DNA of 56,942 nt from Aequorivita vitellina. Lineage in GTDB: Bacteria > Bacteroidota > Bacteroidia > Flavobacteriales > Flavobacteriaceae. The DNA is taken from positions 1-56,942 of the forward strand of contig NZ_JAIRBA010000027.1 of NCBI RefSeq assembly GCF_022008365.1, in the 5' to 3' direction. The notes under the pieces were generated by a model. It had not been told where the DNA came from, searched no databases, and worked only from the letters and a program-made list of their open reading frames with translations. The number at the start of each line of letters is the position of its first letter. Within the stretch, counting starts at the first letter, position 1. Shown here piece after piece: positions 8,334-17,726 of this stretch. Made by a program: the position numbers and the translations under genes.

Positions 8334-9971
8334 ATGATTTCAATAGATGGTTTAGCGGTTGAGTTTAGTGGTGATACACTTTTTAGCGACGTTTCATTTG
8401 TAGTAAACGAAAACGACAAAATTGCCCTAATGGGGAAAAACGGCGCGGGGAAAAGTACAATGATGAAAATTATTGCCGGCGAACAAACGCCAACGCGCGG
8501 CAATGTGCGTACTCCAAAAGATGCCGTGATTGCCTATTTGCCGCAGCATTTATTAACAGATGATACTGCAACAGTTTTTGAAGAAGCCTCAAAAGCCTTC
8601 AAGCAAATTTTTGAAATGCGGGACGAAATGGATCGCCTAAACAAAGAGCTGGAAACCCGCACCGATTACGAAAGCGACGCCTATATGAATATTATTACCA
8701 AAGTGGCAGAGCTCGGTGAAAAATATTACGCTTTGGAAGAAATAAACTACGAGGCCGAAGTAGAAAAAGCCTTGCGCGGATTGGGCTTTAAACGAAGCGA
8801 TTTGCACCGCCCAACTTCCGAGTTTAGCGGTGGATGGCGCATGCGTATTGAATTGGCAAAGCTGCTACTTCAAAAACCTGACTTGATTTTGCTGGATGAG
8901 CCCACAAACCACGTAGATATTGAATCGGTAATTTGGCTTGAAGATTTCTTGCTGAATAAAGCCAAAGCGGTAATCGTAATTTCGCACGACCGAAAATTTA
9001 TAGACAACATAACCAATCGCACGATTGAGGTTACAATGGGACGCATTTACGATTACAAAGCCAATTACAGTCACTATTTGCAACTACGAGCGGAAAGAAG
9101 GTCGCATCAAATAAAAGCCTACGAAGAACAACAGAAATTTATTGCCGAAACCCAACAGTTTATCGAGCGGTTTAAAGGCACCTACTCTAAAACCAATCAA
9201 GTAAATTCTCGCGAAAAAATGCTTGAAAAGTTGCAGCTAATTGAAATTGATGAAATAGATACTTCAGCTTTGGCACTTCGATTTCCACCTGCACAACGCA
9301 GTGGTGATTATCCGGTTGTTGCAGAGGGGCTTACTAAGAAGTACGGCGATTTGGTGGTTTTTAGCGACGCCAACATGAGTATTTCGCGGGGTGAAAAAGT
9401 GAGTTTTGTAGGCAGAAATGGCGAAGGAAAATCAACTATGATAAAAGCCATTATGGGCGAAATTGACTTTGAAGGCACTTGTTCTTTGGGCCACAATGCC
9501 AAAGTGGGATATTTTGCGCAAAACCAGGCCGCACTTTTAGACAAAGATTTAACGGTTTTTCAAACGGTGGATGAAGTTGCAAAGGGTGAAATTCGCACGC
9601 AAATAAAAAACATTCTCGGTCGTTTTATGTTTAGCGGCGACGATATCGATAAAAAAGTAGGCCTGCTTTCGGGAGGAGAAAAAACGAGGTTGGCAATGGT
9701 AAAGTTGTTGTTAGAGCCAGTAAACGTTTTAATTCTCGATGAGCCAACCAATCATTTAGATTTAAAATCGAAAGATGTATTGAAAGAAGCACTGCTTCAA
9801 TTTGACGGCACTTTAATTTTGGTATCGCACGATCGCGATTTCCTTCAGGGGCTTTCAGAAAAAGTATTCGAATTTAAAGACAAACGCGTAATTGAGCATT
9901 TTGAGAGTATAGACGATTTTCTTCAACGTAATAAAATTGAGAATTTGAAGGAGATTGATTTGAAGGTGTGA
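8334..9971 (+). CDS. ABC-F family ATPase (YbiT/Uup-like)
   Basis: This 545-residue cytosolic protein has two ABC ATPase domains and no membrane segments. That is the architecture of ABC-F translation factors, which act at the ribosomal E-site. Domain 1 has Walker A GKNGAGKST (34-42), signature FSGGW (about 163) and Walker B LILLDEPTNHVD (about 184). Domain 2 has GRNGEGKST (about 360), LSGGEKTR (about 445) and LILDEPTNHLD (about 467). Between them, about 245-300, lies the charged helical linker (P-site tRNA interaction motif). The length fits YbiT-type proteins. A housekeeping role is more likely than drug resistance, but the structured leader leaves that open. Confidence 0.92.
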   Translation: MISIDGLAVEFSGDTLFSDVSFVVNENDKIALMGKNGAGKSTMMKIIAGEQTPTRGNVRTPKDAVIAYLPQHLLTDDTATVFEEASKAFKQIFEMRDEMDRLNKELETRTDYESDAYMNIITKVAELGEKYYALEEINYEAEVEKALRGLGFKRSDLHRPTSEFSGGWRMRIELAKLLLQKPDLILLDEPTNHVDIESVIWLEDFLLNKAKAVIVISHDRKFIDNITNRTIEVTMGRIYDYKANYSHYLQLRAERRSHQIKAYEEQQKFIAETQQFIERFKGTYSKTNQVNSREKMLEKLQLIEIDEIDTSALALRFPPAQRSGDYPVVAEGLTKKYGDLVVFSDANMSISRGEKVSFVGRNGEGKSTMIKAIMGEIDFEGTCSLGHNAKVGYFAQNQAALLDKDLTVFQTVDEVAKGEIRTQIKNILGRFMFSGDDIDKKVGLLSGGEKTRLAMVKLLLEPVNVLILDEPTNHLDLKSKDVLKEALLQFDGTLILVSHDRDFLQGLSEKVFEFKDKRVIEHFESIDDFLQRNKIENLKEIDLKV

Positions 9972-10165
9972 AATCTTCTTCAGTAATCAATAAATTTAAT
10001 TATAAACAACTGCAATTATTAAATTGTCGATATTTCAAATAAATTAAAAAACCACGATGCTTTTAATACTTCAAAGTAAAAATAGCTTTAGAAAATTTAT
10101 AGAATAATGCGAAATTACCTACAGATTAGTATATTGCATACCTTAGAGAGAAGATAGAATAAAAG

Positions 10166-12394
10166 TTGAAGAAAGTCGGCGATAATAAATACAATCAGTT
10201 TTACGAAATGCTGTTAAAGGCGCCGTCTGCCGTTGGCATGGTAAAAGGCGAAAACCATGTTTACGAAATGGTTAATCCGCTTTACTTGCAATTAATGGGC
10301 AGAAAAGATGTGATAGGAAAAACTGTTGCCGAAGTCTTTCCCGAAATGGAGGAGCAGGGCATTATAGCGCAATTAGATCGTGTATATCAAACTGGTGAAA
10401 CCTACAATGGGAAGGAAAGGTTGATTAAGGTAGCAAACAAAGATACTGGCGGCTATGCCGATTTTTATTTAGACTATGTTTATCAGCCTTATATAGATAA
10501 TGACGGTTTAATTGCCGGGGTTTTCTTCTTTATAAACGACCGCACTGAACAAGTAACCACAAAGAAAAAAATAGAAAAAAGTGAAAGCCAGTACCGTCGT
10601 ATTGTGGAAACTGCGCAAGAGGGAATTTGGTTGCTCGACGAGTTTGGCAGGACAACCTTTGTCAATAAAAAGTTATGCGAAATTCTTGAATATTCTGAAG
10701 TAGAAATGTTGGGGAAGAAGAATTCATTTTTTATGGATGAAGCTTCCAAACGGCAAGCTTTGAAGGCATTGGAAAGAAGAAAAAGGGGAGTTGCCGAAAG
10801 TCTGGAGTATAAGTTTATTTCTAAAAGTGGAAAAAAAATTCTTACAAAAGTAGCTGCCAATCCAATCTTTGACGATGCTGAAAATTTTAAAGGCTCGCTG
10901 GGCATGGTTTCAGATATTACTGAGAAGAAACATTTGGAAGAACTCTTAGAAAAATCGAACAGACTGGCAAGAATTGGAAGCTGGGAGATCGATGTTGAAA
11001 AGAACACGGTATATTGGTCTGATATTACGAAGGAAATTCGTGAAGCCCCGGCCAATTTTATCCCCGATCTCAGCACGGGTATTGGTTTTTTTACCGAGGG
11101 CATCAATCAGAAAATTATCGCACAACGCGTTAAGGAATGCATGGAAAACGGAACTCCGTGGGACGAGGAATTGCAGTTCAAAACATTTAAAGGAAATTTA
11201 AAATGGGTGCGAACCATAGGAGAAGCTGTTTTTACCAATGGTAAGTGCAGCAAAATATACGGCTGTTTTCAGGATATTACGGAGCGTAAAAATGCGGTCA
11301 ATAAAATATTTAGGAGCGAGGCTAAGCTAAAAGTGGCACAGACCATTGCCCAAGTAGGCAGTTGGGAAGTAGATATATTTACCAATACACATACTTGGTC
11401 TGACGAGATTTATAGAATTCTGGGGATGGACAAAAGTGTTGTGCCATCTGCAGAAACGTTTTTAGATTTTGTGCATCCAGACGATAGGCCAATGGCATCT
11501 AAACGCGTGGCAGAGGCATTTGCCAAACACCAGGATTCTTCGTTTTATTTTCAGTTTTACAAAGAAAATGACGAACTGGGTTACGGTTTAACCGAATGGC
11601 GGTTTGAGTTTGATAAAGCAGGAAACCCCTTGTATATTTCGGGAATTTTACGCGACTTAACCAAGGAGAAAAAAGCTGAGAATGAACGCCTTAAAATGAT
11701 CTCGGACTTGCACCAGCGCAATAACGATTTGGAGCAGTTTTCGTATATAGTATCGCATAACCTACGTTCGCCAGTAGCTAATATTATTGGTTTAACCGAA
11801 GAGTTAAAAGACGAGTCGCATAGTGCCGAAGTAAAAAAAATACTGGGAGAAGCCCTCATTTCAGATGCCCATCGGCTTGAAAATGTAATTGGCGACCTCA
11901 ACACCATATTACAAACCAAAACCGAAATTACCGAGCGGAAGGAGCTGGTAATCTTTTCAGATTTAACACACGATATAGAGCTGAGTATCAGTAATCTTAT
12001 TCAAAAGGAAGAAGTTGCCATTACAACTGATTTTTCGGCAATTGATGAATTCAACACTATAAAAAGTTATCTGCAGAGTATCTTTTACAACCTTATTTCA
12101 AACAGTATTAAATTTAGGCAACCCACCGTTAGACCGTTGATTGAAATTAGTTCGCAGCTCTCTAAAAATAAATTGATTTTAACTTTTAAAGACAATGGCA
12201 GCGGAATTGACCTAGAGAAAAAAGGCGACGAGGTTTTTGGGCTCTATAAAAGATTCCACGCCGATAGGGAAGGAAAAGGAATGGGATTGTACATGGTAAA
12301 AACCCAAGTGGAAACCTTGGGCGGGAAAATCTCTGTTGCTAGTAAAGTAAATAGTGGCACTGTGTTTACAGTTGAATTTGAACACGATGCATAG
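10166..12394 (+). CDS. Soluble multi-PAS sensor histidine kinase
   Basis: This 742-residue histidine kinase has no transmembrane segment, so it senses a cytosolic signal. Four PAS modules can be placed at roughly 10-125, 138-260, 265-378 and 385-505. Several end in the PAC signature DITE(K/R)K. The HisKA domain has phospho-acceptor His531 in YIVSHNLRSP. The ATPase domain has the N box NLISNSIKFRQP (about 645), G1 FKDNGSGID (about 680) and G2 GKGMGLYMVK. The start is TTG; an alternative ATG lies at codon 15 (10208) but would cut into the first PAS strand. The receiver gene 140 bases downstream is the likely partner. The ligand cannot be read from the sequence. Confidence 0.9.
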   Translation: MKKVGDNKYNQFYEMLLKAPSAVGMVKGENHVYEMVNPLYLQLMGRKDVIGKTVAEVFPEMEEQGIIAQLDRVYQTGETYNGKERLIKVANKDTGGYADFYLDYVYQPYIDNDGLIAGVFFFINDRTEQVTTKKKIEKSESQYRRIVETAQEGIWLLDEFGRTTFVNKKLCEILEYSEVEMLGKKNSFFMDEASKRQALKALERRKRGVAESLEYKFISKSGKKILTKVAANPIFDDAENFKGSLGMVSDITEKKHLEELLEKSNRLARIGSWEIDVEKNTVYWSDITKEIREAPANFIPDLSTGIGFFTEGINQKIIAQRVKECMENGTPWDEELQFKTFKGNLKWVRTIGEAVFTNGKCSKIYGCFQDITERKNAVNKIFRSEAKLKVAQTIAQVGSWEVDIFTNTHTWSDEIYRILGMDKSVVPSAETFLDFVHPDDRPMASKRVAEAFAKHQDSSFYFQFYKENDELGYGLTEWRFEFDKAGNPLYISGILRDLTKEKKAENERLKMISDLHQRNNDLEQFSYIVSHNLRSPVANIIGLTEELKDESHSAEVKKILGEALISDAHRLENVIGDLNTILQTKTEITERKELVIFSDLTHDIELSISNLIQKEEVAITTDFSAIDEFNTIKSYLQSIFYNLISNSIKFRQPTVRPLIEISSQLSKNKLILTFKDNGSGIDLEKKGDEVFGLYKRFHADREGKGMGLYMVKTQVETLGGKISVASKVNSGTVFTVEFEHDA

Positions 12395-12534
12395 ACTTAT
12401 ATCCGTGTTAAATATTATAAATGTATTTGTCTGCCTATAACAATTAAGTATATTTATCGGCGATGACTAAATAAAATTTAAAAAATGCCATTTTAAAATG
12501 TGCAAATCCCCTCTTCTATTTTAATAACCTACCC

Positions 12535-12951
12535 ATGAATTTACCCAATCGATTTATAGTTGTTGATGATGATCGTATTAGTAATTTAATTTGCGAATTG
12601 GCGTGTCGCAGGTTTTCTTCCCTTCCGGAGATCAAAACCTTTTTAGACCCTCATGAAGCGCTTAGTTTTATAAAGGACGCCTATACCAATTCACAAAATA
12701 GTACACCAACAATGCTTTTTCTAGATATCAATATGCCAGTGATATCGGGTTGGGATTTTTTAGACATTTTTAATGAATTGCCGCCACACATTAGGCAACA
12801 GTTCAGTATTTATATACTTACTTCCTCTCTGGAGCAGAGAGACGTAGAAAAGGCCGAGGCACATAAATATGTAAAAGGTTTGTTGAGTAAACCCCTTTCG
12901 GCAGAAACCATTGAAGGTATTTATTCTGAAGATATATTTATCACCAAATAG
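12535..12951 (+). CDS. Stand-alone response-regulator receiver
   Basis: This 138-residue protein is a single receiver domain without an output domain. It has the acidic cluster Asp11-Asp13, phospho-acceptor Asp64 in FLDINMPVISGW, the switch Thr96 in ILTSS and Lys119 in SKPL. It sits 140 bases after the multi-PAS kinase on the same strand, so it is probably its phosphorylation target. It could act as a phosphorelay intermediate or bind a partner. A 12-bp palindrome, CATTTTAAAATG, lies at 12488-12499 just upstream. Confidence 0.9.
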   Translation: MNLPNRFIVVDDDRISNLICELACRRFSSLPEIKTFLDPHEALSFIKDAYTNSQNSTPTMLFLDINMPVISGWDFLDIFNELPPHIRQQFSIYILTSSLEQRDVEKAEAHKYVKGLLSKPLSAETIEGIYSEDIFITK

Positions 12952-13029
12952 CTAAAACTTCGGTTTAATTTGGGCCAGGCTTTGTCACTATAAGGGGTAT
13001 ATATTTATAAGTTTTAAAATTTTTATATT

Positions 13030-13740
13030 ATGGAGAAACCAGATTTTTCAAAACTCAAAGCACTTTATATTAACTGCACCCTCAAGCAATCGCCACGTAT
13101 GAGTCATACACAGGGTTTAATGAATGTTTCACAAAATATAATGGAAGCCGAAGGGGTTTCTTTTGAAAATATTCGTTTGGTAGATCATGCTGTTGCTAAT
13201 GGTGTATATCCAGATATGACGGAGCACGGCGCCAAGGAAGATGCCTGGCCAGAAATATGGAAGAAAGTAGATGCCGCCGATATTTTAATTATTGGCACCC
13301 CCATTTGGCTGGGTGAAAAATCGTCTGTTGCCACAAAATTAATAGAGCGTTTATACGCCATGAGCAGTCTTCAAAATGATAAAGGACAATATTATTTCTA
13401 CGGAAAAGTGGGTGGCTGTATTATTACCGGAAACGAAGATGGTATTAAACACTGTGGCATGGGGATTTTGTATTCGTTACAGCACGTGGGTTACAGTATT
13501 CCGCCACAGGCAGATTGTGGCTGGATAGGTGAAGCTGGCCCCGGCCCCAGTTATAGAGATGAAGAAAGCAATGCCAAAAACAACGATTTCACCAATAGAA
13601 ATACCACTTTTATGACTTATAATGTGCTTCATTTAGCAAAGATGCTAAAGGAGCAGGGTGGATATCCTAAATACGGAAACTCCCGTAAAGAATGGGATGA
13701 TGGTACCCGCTGGAATTTTGAAAACCCGGAATATCGTTAA
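13030..13740 (+). CDS. Flavodoxin-fold NAD(P)H-dependent FMN reductase
   Basis: This 236-residue protein has the flavodoxin-like fold of the NADPH-dependent FMN reductase / iron-sulphur flavoprotein group. The phosphate-binding loop is near 15-27 (NCTLKQSPRMSHT) and the flavin-contact motif is GTPIWLG (89-95), followed by KSSVATKLIERL. A glycine-rich segment, GGCIITGNEDGIKHCGMG, follows near 128-145. The three cysteines I see are scattered and do not form a ferredoxin-like cluster, so a plain flavoprotein is more likely. The electron acceptor is unknown. No operon partner is evident. Confidence 0.8.
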   Translation: MEKPDFSKLKALYINCTLKQSPRMSHTQGLMNVSQNIMEAEGVSFENIRLVDHAVANGVYPDMTEHGAKEDAWPEIWKKVDAADILIIGTPIWLGEKSSVATKLIERLYAMSSLQNDKGQYYFYGKVGGCIITGNEDGIKHCGMGILYSLQHVGYSIPPQADCGWIGEAGPGPSYRDEESNAKNNDFTNRNTTFMTYNVLHLAKMLKEQGGYPKYGNSRKEWDDGTRWNFENPEYR

Positions 13741-13775
13741 TTGAACCGCAGTTTTTCTATTAAAGCAATCCGTGC

Positions 13776-13836
13776 TTTTATTGAAGAAGGTTGATAGCCA
13801 ATCCATTTCGGCACAGTGCTTGCTTCTTCAATAAAA
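13776..13836. repeat. 14-bp perfect inverted repeat before the DUF4251 gene
   Basis: TTTTATTGAAGAAG at 13776-13789 is the exact reverse complement of 13823-13836, with 33 bases between. It fills the gap between the FMN reductase gene and the DUF4251 gene and ends 10 bases before the latter's start codon. It could end transcription of the first gene or influence initiation of the second. No long T tract follows. Confidence 0.5.
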
Positions 13837-13846
13837 AACTATAATT

Positions 13847-14338
13847 ATGAAAACACGAAATATTTTATTTGCCGTGCTGTTTAGTTTTATTCTTGGCGGT
13901 GTAAACGCTCAGGATAAAACAGCCAAAGCACAACTGGCTCCCAAAGCTGAACAGAGTACAACTGAAGTCTTATTGAATTCAAAAACCTTTGAATTTATTG
14001 CTAACACGATGTATCCGATGGGGCAACCTTCAAAAAATTTAGTGGGTAGTGATTATTCCGTGACCTTTTCTCCAGAAATGATTGTAAGCAATATGCCGTT
14101 TTACGGGCGATCGTATAGCGCTTTGGCAATTGGGAAAGACAAAGGAATGCGTTTTAAAGGAGCCCCCGAAGATTTTACTGTCGAAAAAATAAAGCGAGGC
14201 TATGAGGTAAAAACGAAAGTGAAAAATGACAGAGATACATTTGCACTAGTTTTAACCGTTAGCGATTCGGGATATGCCACACTTTCCATTTCAACAAATG
14301 ATCGCGAAACTATAAGTTATCACGGGGAAGTTCGGTAG
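13847..14338 (+). CDS. DUF4251 family secreted protein
   Basis: This 163-residue protein has a signal peptide ending at GGVNA/Q (about residue 21) and then a DUF4251 domain. Recognisable family features are the early FEFIANTMYPMGQPSKNL segment (about 49-66), the VSNMPFYGRSYSALA core (about 84-98) and the closing ISTNDRETISYHGEV. The family is common in Bacteroidota and has no known function. Export to the periplasm or cell surface follows from the signal peptide. An inverted repeat sits directly upstream. Confidence 0.82.
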   Translation: MKTRNILFAVLFSFILGGVNAQDKTAKAQLAPKAEQSTTEVLLNSKTFEFIANTMYPMGQPSKNLVGSDYSVTFSPEMIVSNMPFYGRSYSALAIGKDKGMRFKGAPEDFTVEKIKRGYEVKTKVKNDRDTFALVLTVSDSGYATLSISTNDRETISYHGEVR

Positions 14339-14340
14339 TT

Positions 14341-14398
14341 CTTAGGCGGTAGTCGGTAGTGGGTAGTCGGTGGTCTTTAGTTTGTAGTCAGTAGCTGG
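14341..14398. repeat. Degenerate GTAGTCG microsatellite
   Basis: The gap after the DUF4251 gene consists mainly of degenerate GTAGTCG/GTAGT units (GGTAGTCGGTAGTGGGTAG and similar). It is a low-complexity intergenic repeat with no coding sense. Confidence 0.7.
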
Positions 14399-14445
14399 TT
14401 GTGCTGGCTGCTTACACAATTTTTCTCAACTTTTAAATTGACATA

Positions 14446-14823
14446 ATGAGTATTTTCAATAAAATATTAGGAAACGCAAGCGAAGTTTCTTCCGAAAAAT
14501 TAAATGAGAAATACAGTCGGCTTTTAATTGAAGACGAGGTGGTGGAGGTAGGTTTCAAGCTTTTTCGCGATGTATTTATGTTTACAAACAAACGCCTAAT
14601 TTTAATAGACGTACAGGGTTTAACCGGAAGTAAGCAGGAATACAAATGTTTGCCCTACAAACACATTTCGCGCTTTTCGTTGGAAACTGCCGGCACATTT
14701 GATCTTGACGCCGAACTAAAAATCTGGATCAGCAGCGAAGACGCGCCAACGGTGAGCAAAAAATTTAATAAAAGCATTGATATTTACGAAGTGCAGAAAT
14801 ATTTGGCTTCGAAAGTTATGTGA
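14446..14823 (+). CDS. Bacterial PH-domain protein (bPH_1)
   Basis: This 125-residue single-domain protein matches the bacterial pleckstrin-homology-like family bPH_1 (PF08000). Seen features are an N-terminal amphipathic segment (FNKILGNASEV), the strand pattern EVVEVGFKLFRDVFMFTNKRLILIDVQG (about 31-58), in which the TNKRLILID motif is diagnostic, then KCLPYKHISRFSLETAG and a C-terminal helix (SIDIYEVQKYLASKV). There is no signal peptide or membrane segment. These domains are thought to mediate protein or membrane binding. No partner is evident from the neighbours. Confidence 0.85.
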   Translation: MSIFNKILGNASEVSSEKLNEKYSRLLIEDEVVEVGFKLFRDVFMFTNKRLILIDVQGLTGSKQEYKCLPYKHISRFSLETAGTFDLDAELKIWISSEDAPTVSKKFNKSIDIYEVQKYLASKVM

Positions 14824-14906
14824 TTTTTCGTTTTTAACGGGTTCATCGATCGCATTAAGCCAAAAATTTGTGTCTTGGAGGTAAACAGAAATATTCGCTG
14901 TTATTT

Positions 14907-15290
14907 TTAAAGCACCAATTCTTCAAAAAGTCTTTCCAAGGTTGCATCAAGGTCGTTGCTAAAACCATTGTGTGGCCGCGAGGTTTGCAGTGATGAACTG
15001 CGTTGCGCGGTAAGCCATCGGAACCTATCGGGTTTTTCCCACTGCGCCAAAGAGCCGCCTTCTTTTGAACCCAAGCAAATTTTTTCGAAAGCGTTGAGGT
15101 TTTTTTCAATTTCTTCCACTTCCAATTCGCAGGGGAAAAGTTTTAGTTTTTCGGTGTCTATGTGGTATTTGCAATTTAAATACTTTGCACCCTTGCTAAA
15201 AAGAATGATCCCCACATTTAGGAATTCCTCGCGCTCAACACGGGGCACCAAACGTATTACCGCATATTCATACAAGTGTTTTCCGGGCAT
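14907..15290 (-). CDS. DUF3037 protein, partner of a HipA-like kinase
   Basis: This 127-residue protein matches DUF3037: the N-terminus LYEYAVIRLVPRVEREEFLN, then VGIILFS and a WEKPDRFRWLTA region near 84-95. The family is usually found beside a HipA-like kinase gene, as here. Its ATG lies 23 bases inside the 3' end of the upstream kinase frame, which suggests translational coupling. The function is unknown. A toxin-antitoxin-like or accessory role is suggested only by the pairing. It appears intact although its partner is broken. Confidence 0.8.
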   Translation of the reverse strand: MPGKHLYEYAVIRLVPRVEREEFLNVGIILFSKGAKYLNCKYHIDTEKLKLFPCELEVEEIEKNLNAFEKICLGSKEGGSLAQWEKPDRFRWLTAQRSSSLQTSRPHNGFSNDLDATLERLFEELVL

Positions 15291-16048
15291 CCTGAATTTG
15301 TTTTACAAAGTTGTTTGCATGCTTTCTTCGTTGTACTAAAAATTGAAAATACACTGCTCTTATTTCTTCGGCTTTCATTTCAACATCTTCCCAATCTAAC
15401 CATTCGGTGGGGATGAGGTTGGTGATTTCGCGTAATTTTTCATCGGGAAGCAGCGCAATCATTTTATCGTTTATTTCTTCAACTAAGGTTGCTTGCGGCA
15501 ACAGCACGTGATCTTTTATATACGGAAACGGACTCATAGCCGCCTTTTCCCAATTGCTCCACGAATGGTGAAAATAGAAAGTAGCGCCGTGGTCAATCAG
15601 CCATAATTCCTTATGCCAAATAAGCATATTGGTGTTTTTTACCGTGCGATCTATATTGGTGAACAATTTTTGAAGCTAAATTTTCATCTAAAGTTGTTAC
15701 AACGGGATCAAAAGTTAATGCTCCCGAAAGAAAATGCAATGCTAAATTAAGACCTTGGCTACCCTTCAGCAAATCTTGAATCTCCTCGTCGCCTTCACTG
15801 CGACCAAAGGCTTCGTCGAGGTTTGCGAAAACCAACTCCGGGACTTTTAAACCTAAGGTGCGCGCAATTTCGCCCCCAAGCAATTCGGCAATCAGGGCTT
15901 TAACTCCGTGACCTGCACCGCGAAATTTTAAAACGTATTTAAAATCGTCATCGGCTTCGGCCAAAGCTGGTAGCGAGCCCCCTTCCCGAAGTGGCGTTAT
16001 GTAGCGTGTAACGTTTACCGAGCGCAGTTCTATTTTCTTCGTTGTCAT
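15268..16048 (-). pseudogene. HipA-like kinase gene broken by a small deletion/frameshift
   Basis: Two overlapping minus-strand frames together make one HipA-like kinase of about 265 residues. The first (16048 to 15611) starts MTTKKIELRSVNV, contains YVLKFRGAGHGVKALIAELLGGEIAR (nucleotide-binding Lys and following helix) and loses frame after LASKIV. The second (ending 15268) resumes with TNIDRTVKNTNMLIW, the catalytic-loop region, then LIDHGATFYFHH with the metal-binding Asp. At the junction the conserved family segment resembling WLDAF before TNIDR is missing. A small deletion not divisible by three is therefore more likely than a single-base reading error. The intact DUF3037 partner follows. 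Confidence 0.75.
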
Positions 16049-16190
16049 TGCCTACAAAATTAGGCTTATTTGTGAATATTAAGCCGAAAATTTTAATGCG
16101 ATGCTTTTCTAGGCTTTAAAAAACAGATTCTAGATATTTTTAAAAGTATAAATTCGTATTTTGCAGCAAACGTAACTAAACCGAAAGCTA

Positions 16191-17666
16191 TTGAATTTAA
16201 CCATTGAAAACATTCTACTTGTAGGCTCTATTTTACTTTTTATAAGTATTGTTGCCGGTAAAACTTCGTATAAATTTGGGGTTCCCACCTTAGTGCTTTT
16301 CTTGGGAATTGGTATGCTGGCCGGTGAAGATGGTATAGGTATAAGCTTTAACGATCCACAAATTGCGCAATTAATTGGTATAATTTCATTAAACTTTATC
16401 CTCTTTTCGGGAGGGCTTGATACAGATTGGAAAGCGGTAAAACCCATTATGAAAGAAGGTTTTATTCTTTCTACGCTTGGGGTTTTCTTGACGGCCGTTG
16501 GGCTCGGAACCTTTGTTTACTACCTTACCGATTTCACAATTTACGAAAGTTTACTCTTGGGAAGTATTGTTTCCTCTACAGATGCGGCTGCCGTGTTTTC
16601 TATTTTGCGTTCCAAAAATTTGGCGCTCCGGGCAAATTTACGGCCCACTCTTGAAATGGAAAGCGGAAGTAACGACCCCATGGCGTATGTGTTAACCATT
16701 GCATTTTTGGGGTTGGTAGTCAATCAGGATCAAGGGTTGGCATCAATGATTCCGTTGTTTTTTCAGCAGATGATAATTGGTACTATTGCTGGTTTTGGTT
16801 TTGGTAAATTGAGTAAGATTATTATAAATAGAATAAACCTAGACTTTGAAGGGCTTTACCCCGTACTGGTAATTGCATTGATGTTTATCACCTTTTCGGT
16901 AACCGACTTTTTCGGTGGAAACGGCTTTTTGGCAATTTATATTTGCGCCCTCTTTTTGGGGAATCAGTATCTAATTCACAAGAAAACCATCCTAAAAATG
17001 TACGATGGTTTGGCGTGGCTCATGCAGATTGTACTGTTCTTAACTTTAGGGCTTTTGGTGTTTCCGTCGCAGATTGTTCCGGTGATTGGGATTGGACTTA
17101 TAATTTCGCTGTTTTTAATTTTTATTGCGCGTCCGGTAGCGGTTTTCGTCAGTTTGATATTTTTTAAAATGAAGTTGCGCAGACGGTTTTACATCTCGTG
17201 GGTTGGCTTGCGCGGCGCCGTGCCCATTGTATTTGCCACCTATCCGTTATTAGCGGGAATAGACAAGGCAAATATGATTTTTAACATTGTATTTTTCATT
17301 TCGTTAACCTCTATTTTAATTCAGGGAACTACACTTTCGGTAGTTGCAAAATGGTTAAATGTGAGTATTCCGGCGACCGATAAAATTAGAACACCTTCAG
17401 AACGATTTTTAGAAGAACACCCCAAAACCGAAATGCGGGAGATTGGTATTGCAAGCGGAAACAAAATTGTTGGGAAGAAAATTGTAGATATTGAATTTCC
17501 CAAAACCGCTATTATCGCGATGATAAAAAGAGACGAAAAATACATTACTCCCAATGGCGGAACTGTAATTAACGGCGAAGACGTGCTTATTGTGCTTTCT
17601 GAAAATAAAAAGGGAATTAAGAAAGTTTTTAAAGCCTTAAATATTCGCGAATTTTCGGCTGCTTAA
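16191..17666 (+). CDS. K+/H+ antiporter, NhaP2/CvrA-type, with TrkA-C domain
   Basis: This 491-residue protein is a CPA1-family monovalent cation/proton antiporter. About twelve hydrophobic segments fill residues 1-390. The transport-site motif ESGSNDPMAY (about 156-165) and the upstream STDAAAVFSILR (about 128-139) are typical of NhaP2. Residues about 405-485 form a TrkA-C (RCK-C) regulatory domain, marked by GNKIVGKKIVDIEFPKTAII and NGEDVLIVLS, which fits ligand-gated potassium/proton exchange. The start is TTG at 16191; no suitable upstream ATG is visible. It is a single gene, divergent from the HipA-like/DUF3037 pair. Confidence 0.9.
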   Translation: MNLTIENILLVGSILLFISIVAGKTSYKFGVPTLVLFLGIGMLAGEDGIGISFNDPQIAQLIGIISLNFILFSGGLDTDWKAVKPIMKEGFILSTLGVFLTAVGLGTFVYYLTDFTIYESLLLGSIVSSTDAAAVFSILRSKNLALRANLRPTLEMESGSNDPMAYVLTIAFLGLVVNQDQGLASMIPLFFQQMIIGTIAGFGFGKLSKIIINRINLDFEGLYPVLVIALMFITFSVTDFFGGNGFLAIYICALFLGNQYLIHKKTILKMYDGLAWLMQIVLFLTLGLLVFPSQIVPVIGIGLIISLFLIFIARPVAVFVSLIFFKMKLRRRFYISWVGLRGAVPIVFATYPLLAGIDKANMIFNIVFFISLTSILIQGTTLSVVAKWLNVSIPATDKIRTPSERFLEEHPKTEMREIGIASGNKIVGKKIVDIEFPKTAIIAMIKRDEKYITPNGGTVINGEDVLIVLSENKKGIKKVFKALNIREFSAA

Positions 17667-17726
17667 ACGCTAAGCTTTCAATATAATATTTAAAATATTT
17701 AAGGGCGAATTATATTTTAAAGGAAT

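Noticed and set aside
10489-11106. 205-codon open frame antisense to the PAS kinase gene
   Set aside because: It is Ser/Phe-rich antisense of a clearly coding region and matches no family. It is a shadow of the kinase frame.
15611-15666. Programmed frameshift joining the two HipA-like frames
   Set aside because: Residues expected from the family at the junction are missing, not just out of frame, and no strong slippery heptamer with a downstream structure is evident. A deletion explains it better.
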